Source of the DNA: an uncultured Pelagibacteraceae bacterium
GTDB taxonomy: Bacteria > Pseudomonadota > Alphaproteobacteria > Pelagibacterales > Pelagibacteraceae
Length of the DNA: 59,748 nucleotides
Reading direction: 5' to 3'
NCBI GenBank assembly: GCA_902586495.1
Contig: CACIHQ010000007.1
Location: forward strand, 1 to 59,748
Part shown: positions 21,875-30,376 of the stretch, in pieces
Layout: every line of letters begins with the position of its first letter
Position numbering within the stretch: position 1 is the first letter of the stretch
Made by a program: the position numbers and the translations under genes
Notes under the pieces: generated by a model
The model's database searches: none
What the model was told of the DNA's origin: nothing
The model's input: only the letters and a program-made list of their open reading frames with translations

Positions 21875-22752
21875 GCTGCTTTTTTCTTTTTCACTAAAGT
21901 TTGATAGCTTTCATTAAGATTAATTATCATATCACAAACTTTGTACTGATTTTCAGCAATACAAGATACTGGAGTTACCTCTGCAGCTGTACCGGTTAAG
22001 AAGCATCCAACAAAATTTGGAAGTTCACTTGGATTTATTTTTCTTTCGTGAACTTTAATGTTCTTAGATTTTGCAATCTCAATTACAGTTCTTCTTGTAA
22101 TGCCATCTAAAAATGAGTCAGGTATTGGTGTATGCAACTCTCCATTTTTATCTTTGAAAAAAATATTTGCACCTGTAGCTTCGGCAACATTCCCTTCGTA
22201 ATCCAACATCAGTGAGTCTGTATATCCTTGTTTTTCTGCTTCGTGCTTTGAAAGGGTACATATCATATAAAGACCCGAAGCTTTTGTATCCCAGGGGATA
22301 GTATCTGGTGCAGGTCTTCGCCACTTAGATATGTTTAATTTAATACCTTCTACTTTAAGCTTTGGATCAAAATAAGATCCCCACTCCCAAGTTGCTATCG
22401 CTACGTGAATTTTTGTATGCTGAGCAGATATAGCCATCATCTCACTACCTCGCCAAGCAACTGGTCTAACATATCCATTTTCAACTTTTTGGGTTGCTAT
22501 TATTTTTTTGCTAGCTGAGTTTATTTGCGCTTCTGTATATGGAATTTCGAATCCCATTCTTTTAGCTGAATAAAATAATCTTGAAGTATGCTCCTCTAGT
22601 TTGAAGATTGAACCATCATAAACACGCTCTCCCTCAAAAACACAACTCGCATAATGTAAACCATGACTTAAAACGTGCAATTTAACGTCTGACCAATCAA
22701 CTAAATCTCCATTGTACCATATTTTTCCTGATCTTTTATCGTAAGGTATCAT
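21871..22752 (-). CDS. ilvE: Branched-chain amino acid aminotransferase
   Basis: 293 residues, class IV PLP transaminase. Typical features are WYNGDLVDWSDVKLHVLSHGLHYASCVFEGER at the N-terminus (shown in part), TKASGLYM with the PLP lysine, VAEATGANIFF, and LDGITRRTVIEIAK. The reaction is transamination of Leu, Ile and Val with 2-oxoglutarate. Its promoter appears well formed: TTGACA at 22798-22803 and TATTTT at 22775-22780 with a 17 bp spacer on the minus strand. It is divergent from the marR-type regulator (66 bp between starts), and the -10 lies inside an inverted repeat that could be an operator. Confidence 0.93.
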   Translation of the reverse strand: MIPYDKRSGKIWYNGDLVDWSDVKLHVLSHGLHYASCVFEGERVYDGSIFKLEEHTSRLFYSAKRMGFEIPYTEAQINSASKKIIATQKVENGYVRPVAWRGSEMMAISAQHTKIHVAIATWEWGSYFDPKLKVEGIKLNISKWRRPAPDTIPWDTKASGLYMICTLSKHEAEKQGYTDSLMLDYEGNVAEATGANIFFKDKNGELHTPIPDSFLDGITRRTVIEIAKSKNIKVHERKINPSELPNFVGCFLTGTAAEVTPVSCIAENQYKVCDMIINLNESYQTLVKKKKAA

Positions 22753-22759
22753 GTATGAA

Positions 22760-22781
22760 ATATTTTTTTATTAAAAAATAT
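22760..22781. repeat. AT-rich inverted repeat between ilvE and marR-type gene
   Basis: Perfect 9-bp arms (ATATTTTTT at 22760-22768, AAAAAATAT at 22773-22781) around a 4-bp loop. It overlaps the predicted ilvE -10 and the weak -35 of the divergent regulator gene. In such AT-rich DNA, chance palindromes of A/T are common, so an operator role is only a suggestion. Confidence 0.4.
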
Positions 22782-22796
22782 CTTTGTATCTATAAT
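22768..22796 (+). promoter_or_regulatory. Predicted promoter of the marR-ompR-envZ operon
   Basis: Perfect -10 TATAAT at 22791-22796 with a poor -35 TTATTA at 22768-22773 and a 17-bp spacer. The start would be near 22803, about 16 nt before the ATG at 22819. The weak -35 would fit dependence on an activator or autoregulation, which is inference. Confidence 0.35.
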
Positions 22797-22803
22797 ATGT
22801 CAA
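22775..22803 (-). promoter_or_regulatory. Predicted ilvE promoter
   Basis: On the minus strand: consensus -35 TTGACA (22803-22798), 17-bp spacer, -10 TATTTT (22780-22775). Transcription would start near 22768, about 15 nt upstream of the ilvE ATG. Confidence 0.5.
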
Positions 22804-22818
22804 TATAACTTACCTATA

Positions 22819-23256
22819 ATGAAAGAACTTTTATATCTAAAAGATGACCAATTGAAAGATTTGATTGAAAAAATATTTATCGGCTATAGAGAAACCTTTT
22901 CAGACTCAAAGAAAATTTTAGATAAATACTCACTTGGTTTAGCTCATCAAAAAGTTATACATTTGCTATCAATGTATGAGGGCATTTCAATTTCTAAATT
23001 GCTTGCAAAACTAAAGGTAACAAAACAAAGTTTGAATAGGGTGTTAAAAGATTTGATAAAACTTGAGATTATTATTTTTAAAAAAGATGAGATAGATACA
23101 AGAATTAAACATGTTTATTTAAATGAAAAAGGTAAAAAAATTTTCGAAGAAATATTTTTGTTACAAAAAAAAAGAATTTATAATGCACTCCTAGACTCAA
23201 GTTCTGAAGAGGTAATCAATTTTGATAAAGTTCTAAAAAAAATTATTAATGGATAA
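22819..23256 (+). CDS. MarR-family transcriptional regulator
   Basis: 145 residues with a winged-helix domain: ISISKLLAKLKVTKQSLNRVLKDLIKLEII as the HTH, followed by the wing (KKDEIDTRIKHVYLNEKGKKIF). The flanking N- and C-terminal helices are those used for MarR dimerisation. It is the first gene of a three-gene regulatory operon; its stop overlaps the response regulator start by 8 bp. Ligand and targets are unknown. The divergent ilvE promoter region with an inverted repeat is a natural first candidate target. Confidence 0.85.
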   Translation: MKELLYLKDDQLKDLIEKIFIGYRETFSDSKKILDKYSLGLAHQKVIHLLSMYEGISISKLLAKLKVTKQSLNRVLKDLIKLEIIIFKKDEIDTRIKHVYLNEKGKKIFEEIFLLQKKRIYNALLDSSSEEVINFDKVLKKIING

Positions 23257-23926
23257 TTTTATTGCTCATATATTAGTTATAGATGACGATGATGGAATAA
23301 GATCTTTAGTAAAAAAATATTTAAATGAAAACAATTTTTTAATAACTACAGCAGAGAATGCTGAAAATGCTAAGAAAAAAATAGAATTAATAAAGTTTGA
23401 TTTAATAATATTAGATATAATGATGCCAGGTAAAAGTGGATTGGAGTTTATTCAAGAAAATAAAAAAAAATTAGAGACTCCAATTATTTTATTAACTGCC
23501 AAAGGTGAACCAAGTGAGAGAATTGAAGGTTTAGAAATTGGAGCTGATGATTATTTGCCTAAACCTTTTGAACCTAAAGAATTAATTTTAAGAATTAAAA
23601 ATATCCTAAATAAGACAAAAAAAATTAATCAAAAAAGAGTAATTGAATTTGATAAAATAAAAATTGATCTTAATAAACTTATAATTCTAAAGAATAATAA
23701 AGAATTTAAGATTAATAATACTGAAAAAATTATTTTAGAGAAAATGATTAATAATCCAGGCAAGACTTTTTCTAGAGAAAATATTGGGATACTAATTAAT
23801 TTAGATAAAGAAAGATCTATAGACGTAATTATTACTAGATTGAGAAAAAAAATTGAGGATGATCCAAAAAATCCTAAATTTTTACAAACAATGAGGGGAG
23901 CTGGATATGTTTTATGGATTAAATAA
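23249..23926 (+). CDS. ompR: OmpR-family response regulator
   Basis: 225 residues. The receiver domain has the acidic pocket (IDDDD, 11-15), the phospho-acceptor D56 in LIILDIMMPG, the Thr in LLTAKG and the Lys in LPKPFEP. The C-terminal winged-helix DNA-binding domain follows (TRLRKKIEDDPKNPKFLQTMRGAGYVL, shown as the signature end). Overlap with marR upstream and with the kinase downstream (20 bp) makes the kinase its likely partner. The signal and regulon cannot be read from the sequence. Confidence 0.92.
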   Translation: MDNFIAHILVIDDDDGIRSLVKKYLNENNFLITTAENAENAKKKIELIKFDLIILDIMMPGKSGLEFIQENKKKLETPIILLTAKGEPSERIEGLEIGADDYLPKPFEPKELILRIKNILNKTKKINQKRVIEFDKIKIDLNKLIILKNNKEFKINNTEKIILEKMINNPGKTFSRENIGILINLDKERSIDVIITRLRKKIEDDPKNPKFLQTMRGAGYVLWIK

Positions 23927-25226
23927 AATTATCAAAAATATTCTTCCAAAAAGTTTGTTTTATAGAGCACTGCTTATTGTAGCGGTTCCAGTTCTAGTGT
24001 TACAGCTTGTTGTAACAGTTGTTTTTTTCGACAGCTTATGGATCAAAACAACTAAAGGTATGACAAGAGCGTTAGTAAACGAAATGAGTACACTTCTTGA
24101 ATTCTATAAAAATGATAGTTATGATAAAAGTGAAATAAATAATCTTTTTTCTATCTACCAAGACTTAAATTTTGAATTTGTAAAAGACAAAAAATTTGAT
24201 TTTAATTATAGGGATAGATGGTTTAGTCCAATCGATCGAACTTTAAGACGTGAGCTGAAATCTAGGTTTAATTTAGATAATTTTTGGTTTGATACAACCA
24301 ACTATAAAGAGTTGATCGATATTAGAATTAAATATGAAAATGGTTATATCAAATTTCTTGTACCAAAAGACAGAGTTACTAGTTCATCAGCAAGAATATT
24401 TGCACTTTGGATAACTGTTCCAGCTTTGATTATGGTTTTAATATCTTTAATTTTTTTAAAAAATCAAACAAGGCCCATAACTAATCTCGCTAGAGCTGCA
24501 GAAAAATTTGGTAAAGGTGAGGAAATCGTTGAATTTAAACCATCAGGCGCTTCGGAGATAAGACGTGCAGGTTATGAGTTTGATAAAATGAGAAAAAGAA
24601 TAATAAGACATCTAAATCAAAGATCTGAAATGTTATCAGGAATTAGTCATGATTTAAGAACTCCACTAACAAGAATGAAATTACAAATAAATTTTATAAA
24701 AGACAAAGAACTTTCAAAAAAATTAACGGAAGATGTTGATGAAATGGAAAAAATGCTAAACGAGTATCTTCAATTTACAAGTTCATCCTTTGCTGAAAAA
24801 GATCAAATGTTCAATTTAACAGATCTTATCAATGAAATTACAGAAAAATATGAAAACGATAATATTTCATTAGAGCTTATGCCAAGAGTTTATTTTAATG
24901 GAAGAAAAAATTTAATTACTCGTTGTATAAATAACCTTCTAAATAATGCAATTAAATACGCAAAAAAAGTAAACATAGAGTTAAACAAAAATAACAATAA
25001 TCTTTTCATTAAAATTGAGGATGATGGTCCAGGTATTCCAAAAACTGAGTACGAAAATGTATTTAAACCATTTTATAAAATTAATAAAGGCAGAGCAGAC
25101 TCAAAATCTAGTGTAGGATTGGGTTTATCTATAGCATCAGATATAATAAAATCCCACGGAGGTAATATTAAATTAGATAAATCAAAAATGAAGGGTTTGA
25201 GCGTTAAAGTTTTTTTGCCTGTTTAG
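23907..25226 (+). CDS. envZ: EnvZ-like sensor histidine kinase
   Basis: 439 residues. There are two membrane helices (about 22-43 and 163-184) with a roughly 120-residue periplasmic sensor between them. A HAMP linker (about 183-236) follows. The H-box ISHDLRTPLTRMKL carries H248. The ATP-binding domain has the N-box NNLLNNAIKYA, G1 DDGPGI and G2 GLGLSI. It autophosphorylates and passes the phosphate to the OmpR-like partner encoded just upstream. Its 3' end overlaps the convergent ubiK-like gene by 23 bp. Confidence 0.93.
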   Translation: MFYGLNKIIKNILPKSLFYRALLIVAVPVLVLQLVVTVVFFDSLWIKTTKGMTRALVNEMSTLLEFYKNDSYDKSEINNLFSIYQDLNFEFVKDKKFDFNYRDRWFSPIDRTLRRELKSRFNLDNFWFDTTNYKELIDIRIKYENGYIKFLVPKDRVTSSSARIFALWITVPALIMVLISLIFLKNQTRPITNLARAAEKFGKGEEIVEFKPSGASEIRRAGYEFDKMRKRIIRHLNQRSEMLSGISHDLRTPLTRMKLQINFIKDKELSKKLTEDVDEMEKMLNEYLQFTSSSFAEKDQMFNLTDLINEITEKYENDNISLELMPRVYFNGRKNLITRCINNLLNNAIKYAKKVNIELNKNNNNLFIKIEDDGPGIPKTEYENVFKPFYKINKGRADSKSSVGLGLSIASDIIKSHGGNIKLDKSKMKGLSVKVFLPV

Positions 25227-25455
25227 ATTTAATATTTTTCTTTGATTTAATCTTTCCAATTTTTTTTTCTAAAATTTCAACCCTTTTCGAAAGAACCTCA
25301 AACTCATCTTTACTAGTTAATTTAAGTTTGAAAACCAATTCATCTCTTTTAGATTTTAAAATAGTCATAATTTCATTAGCTATATCTTTTGACGATACTA
25401 AGCCTTGTTCAAATAATTTAGCAAGTTTTTCAATTACAAACTTTGAGTTTTTCAT
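25204..25455 (-). CDS. ubiK: UbiK / BMFP-domain family protein
   Basis: 83 residues, almost entirely helical: an N-terminal amphipathic part (IEKLAKLFEQGLVSSKDIANEIMTIL), a coiled coil (EFEVLSKRVEILEKKIGKI), then a strongly basic tail. This matches the UbiK (YqiC/BMFP) family, small trimeric accessory factors that help aerobic ubiquinone biosynthesis at the membrane. It is divergent from lgt (50 bp between starts) and its 3' end overlaps the histidine kinase gene tail to tail. Confidence 0.72.
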   Translation of the reverse strand: MKNSKFVIEKLAKLFEQGLVSSKDIANEIMTILKSKRDELVFKLKLTSKDEFEVLSKRVEILEKKIGKIKSKKNIKSKQAKKL

Positions 25456-25505
25456 ATATTAATCTAATAACTTATTATAATTATAATCTATATTTATAAA
25501 TAAAA

Positions 25506-26288
25506 ATGTTCATTAATAATTTTGACCCAGTCGCATTTCAAATTTTTTCCTTAGAGATCAGGTGGTATTCTCTAGCTTATATAATTGGTATTTTACTAGG
25601 GTGGTTTTTAAGTAAAAAACTTTTTATTTCTGAAGCAAAAATAAGCGAAAAATTTGATGATTACATAACTTTTCTAATTTTAGGTTTAATTATTGGTGGC
25701 AGATTAGGGTATGTTATATTTTATAACTTTGAATTTTATATCAACAATTTATCAGATATTTTTAAAATTTGGCAAGGTGGTATGTCATTTCATGGAGGAG
25801 TTATAGGGATCATAATTGCAAGTTATTTCTTTGCAAAAAAAAATTCTCAAAATTCATTTAGTTATTTAGATATTGTATCTCTTGTTGCGCCTATAGGTAT
25901 TTTCTTTGGTAGGATAGCAAATTTTATAAATTCAGAACTTTATGGTGTCGAAACTAATGTTGCTTGGGCAGTCCAATTTATAAAAATAGATAACTTGTAT
26001 CGACATCCCACTCAGTTATATGAGGCGTTTTTTGAGGGTATAGTTCTACTTTCAATTCTATTATATTTTAAAAATAAAAGTTTCTCCAAAAGACCTGGTT
26101 TTATCTCTGGTATATTTTTAGTTTTTTACTCAATTTTTAGATTTACAATTGAGTTTTTAAGAGTTCCTGATGACCAACTAGGTTATTTGTTATTCAATCT
26201 GACTATGGGACAACTTATAAGTATCTTTTTTTTAATAATTGGGTGTTATTTATCAATCTCTAAATATGAAAACAGACAAAATAGTTAA
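25506..26288 (+). CDS. lgt: Prolipoprotein diacylglyceryl transferase
   Basis: 260 residues with about seven membrane helices. The Lgt signature GRIANFINSELYGV is present, as are the catalytic-region HGG (MSFHGGVIGI), the family N-terminus with IRWYSLAYIIGI, and RHPTQLYEA. It transfers diacylglycerol from phosphatidylglycerol to the lipobox Cys of prolipoproteins. The next gene starts inside its 3' end (23 bp overlap). Confidence 0.96.
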   Translation: MFINNFDPVAFQIFSLEIRWYSLAYIIGILLGWFLSKKLFISEAKISEKFDDYITFLILGLIIGGRLGYVIFYNFEFYINNLSDIFKIWQGGMSFHGGVIGIIIASYFFAKKNSQNSFSYLDIVSLVAPIGIFFGRIANFINSELYGVETNVAWAVQFIKIDNLYRHPTQLYEAFFEGIVLLSILLYFKNKSFSKRPGFISGIFLVFYSIFRFTIEFLRVPDDQLGYLLFNLTMGQLISIFFLIIGCYLSISKYENRQNS

Positions 26289-27309
26289 CCTACCCTTAGA
26301 CAAGTTTATCAATATCTCTCTGTATAATAAAAGGTCTGGGTACTACATAAAAAAAAACCCATTTGGTAAAAAAGGAGATTTTATTACGGCTCCTAATGTA
26401 TCAAGATTATTTTCTGAAATGATTGCTATTTGGGTCGTAAGTTTTTGGAAAAGTATAGGATCGCCAAAAGAATTTAATTTAATTGAACTTGGTGCAGGAA
26501 ACGCTGCAATGATGAAAATTCTTATAGAAAGTTTTAAAAAGTTTCCATTATTTTTCAAATCCTGTAGGTTTGTAATTTATGAAATAAGCCCTACTTTGAA
26601 GAGGTTACAAAAAAAAGAATTATTAAATTCAAATATAACTTGGATAAACGATTTAAAAAAAATTAAAAAGGTACCTAGTATATTTGTTGCAAATGAGTTT
26701 TTTGATGCGCTAGCAATTAAACAATTTCAAAAAAAAGGGAATCTGTGGTTTGAAAAATTTGTTAGTTTAAACAAAGAAAAAACTTTTTTCTTAGACAAAA
26801 AGATTAATATGAAAAATTATGAGAAAAAGATTGATTTTAAAATATCTAAAAATCAAAATTTTATAGAATATTCAGAGCTTGGTATTAATTACCTAAAACA
26901 AATTTCAAAGATAATCAAAGCAAGATCTGGAGGAATTTTAGTCATAGATTATGGATATACTGAAAATAAAATGAAAAATACTTTACAGGCATTATATAAA
27001 CATAAATATTCAGATGTTTTAACTAAAATTGGAAGTTCCGATATCACGCATAATATCAATTTCCGATTATTTGAAAAAATAATAAAGAAACTTGGTGGAT
27101 TAGAGCATAGTTTAACAACACAAAAAGAATTTCTTACGAAAATGGGTATCCATGAAAGAGCGGAGATGATTGCAAAAAATCAAAACTTTTTAAAAAAAGC
27201 AGATATTTATTACAGATTGAAACGACTAACAGATGATAAACAAATGGGAAAATTATTTAAAGTAATGTTAATAAAAAATCAAAATAACAATTTTAATTTA
27301 GGATTTTGA
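26266..27309 (+). CDS. MidA/NDUFAF7-family SAM-dependent methyltransferase
   Basis: 347 residues from the ATG at 26266, inside the lgt 3' end; an upstream frame extension to 26239 has no family support. The N-terminus has YNKRSGYY and GKKGDFITAPNVSRLFSEMIA, the motif I is LIELGAGNAAMM, and downstream elements are FVANEFFDALAIKQF and ILVIDYGY. In mitochondria NDUFAF7 methylates an Arg of complex I. The bacterial homologue may do the same with respiratory complex I, but that is not proved. Confidence 0.88.
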   Translation: MKTDKIVNLPLDKFINISLYNKRSGYYIKKNPFGKKGDFITAPNVSRLFSEMIAIWVVSFWKSIGSPKEFNLIELGAGNAAMMKILIESFKKFPLFFKSCRFVIYEISPTLKRLQKKELLNSNITWINDLKKIKKVPSIFVANEFFDALAIKQFQKKGNLWFEKFVSLNKEKTFFLDKKINMKNYEKKIDFKISKNQNFIEYSELGINYLKQISKIIKARSGGILVIDYGYTENKMKNTLQALYKHKYSDVLTKIGSSDITHNINFRLFEKIIKKLGGLEHSLTTQKEFLTKMGIHERAEMIAKNQNFLKKADIYYRLKRLTDDKQMGKLFKVMLIKNQNNNFNLGF

Positions 27310-27310
27310 T

Positions 27311-28069
27311 CTGATCACTTCTCAAAAATTATCTAAAAACAAATACATAAGTCATGGTTTTTTTAATAAGAATGGAGGTAAATCCAAAGGAATATATAAA
27401 AGTCTTAATTGCGGTATTGGTTCTCTTGATAATAAAAAAAACATTTATAAAAATTTGAAAATTGTCAAAAATAAAATAGGAAAAAAAACAAAAAATATTT
27501 ATTTTGTTCATCAAGTACATAGTAGTAAGTTAGTTTTTGTTAACAAAAATTCTAAATTAAAAAAAAGGATTAAAGCTGATGCAATTATAACTGACCAAAA
27601 AAAACTTCCAATAGCTGTACTAACTGCTGATTGTGCGCCAGTGTTGTTATATGACTATAAAAAAAAAATTATCGCAGCTATACATGCTGGTTGGAAAGGT
27701 GCATATAGAGGCATAATAAAAAACGTTATTAATTTTATGCTTAAAAAAGGCTGTAATCCAAAAAATATTACTGCAGCAATTGGTCCATCAATTACCCAAA
27801 AAAACTACGAAGTTAAAGCTGATTTTAAAAAAAAATTTATTAAAAAACACAAAAAAAACAAAATTTTCTTTAAAAATAAAAATAAATTAATTTATTTTGA
27901 CTTGCCAAAGTATGTCAAAACTCAACTTAAATCACAAAAAATCAATAGAATTGATATGATTAAAATTGATACGTTCGATAAAAAAAATAATTTTTTTAGT
28001 GCAAGAAGATCATTAAAATTAAATCTTAATGATTATGGTAGAAATATTTCAATAATTATGATTAATTAA
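27311..28069 (+). CDS. pgeF: Peptidoglycan editing factor PgeF / laccase-domain protein, unusual start
   Basis: About 252 residues. The family N-terminus ([23 protein letters not shown]) is encoded upstream of the first conventional start (TTG 27455), and the frame has a stop at 27299. No ATG, GTG or TTG lies in between. The best candidate is CTG 27311, 1 bp after the midA stop. The metal/active-site pattern H...C...H is intact: [29 protein letters not shown]. YfiH/PgeF proteins are reported to act on misincorporated residues in muropeptides and as purine-nucleoside processing enzymes. The start is uncertain; the family is not. Confidence 0.85.
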   Translation: MITSQKLSKNKYISHGFFNKNGGKSKGIYKSLNCGIGSLDNKKNIYKNLKIVKNKIGKKTKNIYFVHQVHSSKLVFVNKNSKLKKRIKADAIITDQKKLPIAVLTADCAPVLLYDYKKKIIAAIHAGWKGAYRGIIKNVINFMLKKGCNPKNITAAIGPSITQKNYEVKADFKKKFIKKHKKNKIFFKNKNKLIYFDLPKYVKTQLKSQKINRIDMIKIDTFDKKNNFFSARRSLKLNLNDYGRNISIIMIN

Positions 28070-28076
28070 GTTTTTC

Positions 28077-29009
28077 ATGAAATTATTAACTGGAAATAGT
28101 AATAAAATCCTTAGTAAAAATATCTCTAAATATTTAAAATCTAAACTTGTCAATTCCAGTATAAGAAAGTTTGCCGATGGTGAAATTTATATTGAAATAA
28201 ATGAAAACATAAGAGGGAATAGTATTTTTATAATTCAATCAATTTCTTCACCAGCTAATGATAATTTAATGGAATTATTGTTATGTATTGATGCTTTAAA
28301 AAGATCATCAGCAAAAAACATAACTGCTGTAATTCCTTATTTTGGTTATGCAAGACAAGATAGAAAAGTTGTACCAAGAACATCTATTTCAGCAAAGCTT
28401 GTTTCAAATCTAATTACTCAAGCTGGAGCAGACAGAATCGTAACAGTTGATCTCCATGCTGTTCAGATTCAAGGTTTTTTTGATATCCCAGTAGATAATC
28501 TTTTCGCAACTCCAATATTTGCACGACACATTAAAAGAAAAATTAAAAGTAAAAATATAATCTGTGTTGCACCAGATGTGGGTGGCACAGAGAGAGCTAG
28601 AGCGCTTGGAAAAATTTTAAATGTTGGACTTGCAATAGTTGATAAAAGGAGACCTAAACCGGGCCAATCTCAAGTAATGAATGTGATTGGTGATGTTAAA
28701 GGTAAAACTTGTATTCTTGTTGATGACATAATTGACTCTGGTGGAACTATAGTTAATGCAGCAAAGGCTTTAAAAAATAGAGGTGCAAAAGATGTTTTTG
28801 TTTATATTACGCATGGAGTATTAAGTGGAGATGCAGTAGGAAAAATTAAAAATTCTGTAATCAAAAATTTAGTGATAACTGATACAATTGATAATTCTGA
28901 AAGGACAAAAAAAGTAAAAAATATAGAAGTTTTACCAATTTCTGGCCTTATGGGTGAGGCAATTAAAAGAATTTCCAATTCAACTTCAGTTTCAGATTTA
29001 TTTAAATAA
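28077..29009 (+). CDS. prs: Ribose-phosphate pyrophosphokinase
   Basis: 310 residues, standard length. Signatures: [16 protein letters not shown], the ATP loop [22 protein letters not shown], and the PRPP-binding loop [13 protein letters not shown]. It makes PRPP for nucleotide, histidine and tryptophan synthesis. It lies 7 bp after pgeF. The prs-rplY-pth-ychF order downstream is a widely conserved proteobacterial cluster. Confidence 0.97.
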   Translation: MKLLTGNSNKILSKNISKYLKSKLVNSSIRKFADGEIYIEINENIRGNSIFIIQSISSPANDNLMELLLCIDALKRSSAKNITAVIPYFGYARQDRKVVPRTSISAKLVSNLITQAGADRIVTVDLHAVQIQGFFDIPVDNLFATPIFARHIKRKIKSKNIICVAPDVGGTERARALGKILNVGLAIVDKRRPKPGQSQVMNVIGDVKGKTCILVDDIIDSGGTIVNAAKALKNRGAKDVFVYITHGVLSGDAVGKIKNSVIKNLVITDTIDNSERTKKVKNIEVLPISGLMGEAIKRISNSTSVSDLFK

Positions 29010-29052
29010 TTACCTTGATTATTTATCAACATGGGTTAAAAAGCTCTGTTTT

Positions 29053-29781
29053 ATGAATTCATTAGAAGCTAACATCAGAAATAATAAGACTAAAGGCGAC
29101 TTAAATTCTATTAGAAAAAATGGAGAAGTCCCTGCGATTGTTTATGGTGGTAAAGATGAAAATCAAAAAGTTTCTATATCAAAAAAAAAACTCAAAAATT
29201 TAATCGATAAAAAAAATTTTTTATCAAATATAATAACATTAAATGTTAGTGGTAAAAATCTTAACGTTTTGCCAAGAGAGGTAAAATACCATATCTTAAG
29301 TGATGAACCAACTCATGTTGATTTTTTAAGAATTTTACCTGGTGTTAAAATTAAAATTGAAGTCCCGGTAAATTTTATTAATCATGAAAAATCTCCAGGA
29401 CTAAAAAGAGGTGGAGTATTAAATATTGTTAGAAGAAAAGTTGAATTAAAGTGCCCTAGTGAAAAAATCCCTGAAAATATTACAATTGACTTAGATAATG
29501 TCGATATTGGTGAAAGTTTTAAAATTTCTTCTGTAAAATTAGATAGTGAAGTAACTCCAACCATTCAAGGTAGAGATTTTGTAATTGCGACTCTAGCTGC
29601 ACCAACTGTAATGAAAGAGCCTGAGAAACCAGCTGAGGCTGAAACAACAGAAGGTGAGCCAGGAGCAGAAGGAGCAGATGCAGCAGCAGCTGATGGCGAA
29701 AAAACACCAACTGAAGGTGAAAAAAAAGATGCTGATGATAAAAAAACTGCTGATAAAAAACCTTCAGAAGAAAAAAAATAA
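29053..29781 (+). CDS. rplY: 50S ribosomal protein L25 (Ctc type)
   Basis: 242 residues from ATG 29053; an upstream frame to 28954 overlaps prs and is rejected. The L25 5S-rRNA-binding domain is at the N-terminus (KGDLNSIRKNGEVPAIVYGG) and the Ctc-type beta domain follows (VDFLRI, GVLNIVRRKVELKCPSE). The last 55 or so residues are an Ala/Glu/Lys-rich low-complexity tail, probably disordered, ending in alternating acidic and basic residues. Its coding DNA is locally richer in G and C than its surroundings. Confidence 0.93.
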   Translation: MNSLEANIRNNKTKGDLNSIRKNGEVPAIVYGGKDENQKVSISKKKLKNLIDKKNFLSNIITLNVSGKNLNVLPREVKYHILSDEPTHVDFLRILPGVKIKIEVPVNFINHEKSPGLKRGGVLNIVRRKVELKCPSEKIPENITIDLDNVDIGESFKISSVKLDSEVTPTIQGRDFVIATLAAPTVMKEPEKPAEAETTEGEPGAEGADAAAADGEKTPTEGEKKDADDKKTADKKPSEEKK

Positions 29782-29815
29782 TCCAATTAAATTGAATATA
29801 ACTTTTCAATAATTT

Positions 29816-30376
29816 ATGCTTTTATTTGTAGGTCTAGGTAATCCAACTCCAGATAGCGAAAATAACCGTCACAATGTGGGTTTTAAGATTATAGACAGTA
29901 TTAATAAAAAATTTAGTCTTTCTAAGCAAAAGCCAAAATTTAAAGGTCTTCTTACAACCGGAAATATTAACAATAAAAAAATCTATGCAATTAAGCCCCT
30001 GACATTCATGAACAATTCAGGCATTTGCATAAGAGAATTAATTGAATATTTTAAAATTGATGCTGAAGACGTGATAGTTTTTCATGATGATCTTGATGTT
30101 GAACTAGGAAAGATTAAAGTAAAATTTGGTGGATCAAGTGCAGGTCATAATGGGATTGCATCAATTGATAAATTCATCGGCAAAGACTACTCAAGAGTTA
30201 GAATAGGTATTGGAAAACCTAAGAACGGTATTGAAGTTACAGATTATGTTTTGCAAAATTTTGATGAAGATGAAACAGTTGGTATTAAAAAAATTTCAGA
30301 TAACATTGTTGAGTCAATTTCTATTCTGGTAGAAAAAAAATTAGATCTTTTCTCAAGTACTGTTAATAATAAATAA
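29816..30376 (+). CDS. pth: Peptidyl-tRNA hydrolase
   Basis: 186 residues. The family motifs GLGNPTPDSENNRHNVGF (catalytic His in HNVGF), KPLTFMNNSG, FHDDLDVELGKIKVK, and GGSSAGHNGIASI are present in order. It recycles peptidyl-tRNA released from stalled ribosomes. It is followed at once by ychF, whose start overlaps its stop (TAATG). Confidence 0.97.
   Translation: MLLFVGLGNPTPDSENNRHNVGFKIIDSINKKFSLSKQKPKFKGLLTTGNINNKKIYAIKPLTFMNNSGICIRELIEYFKIDAEDVIVFHDDLDVELGKIKVKFGGSSAGHNGIASIDKFIGKDYSRVRIGIGKPKNGIEVTDYVLQNFDEDETVGIKKISDNIVESISILVEKKLDLFSSTVNNK

Noticed and set aside
29519..29809. Antisense frames opposite the rplY tail
   Set aside because: They are by-products of the Ala/Glu repeat composition; protein looks like low-complexity Leu/Ser without a fold.
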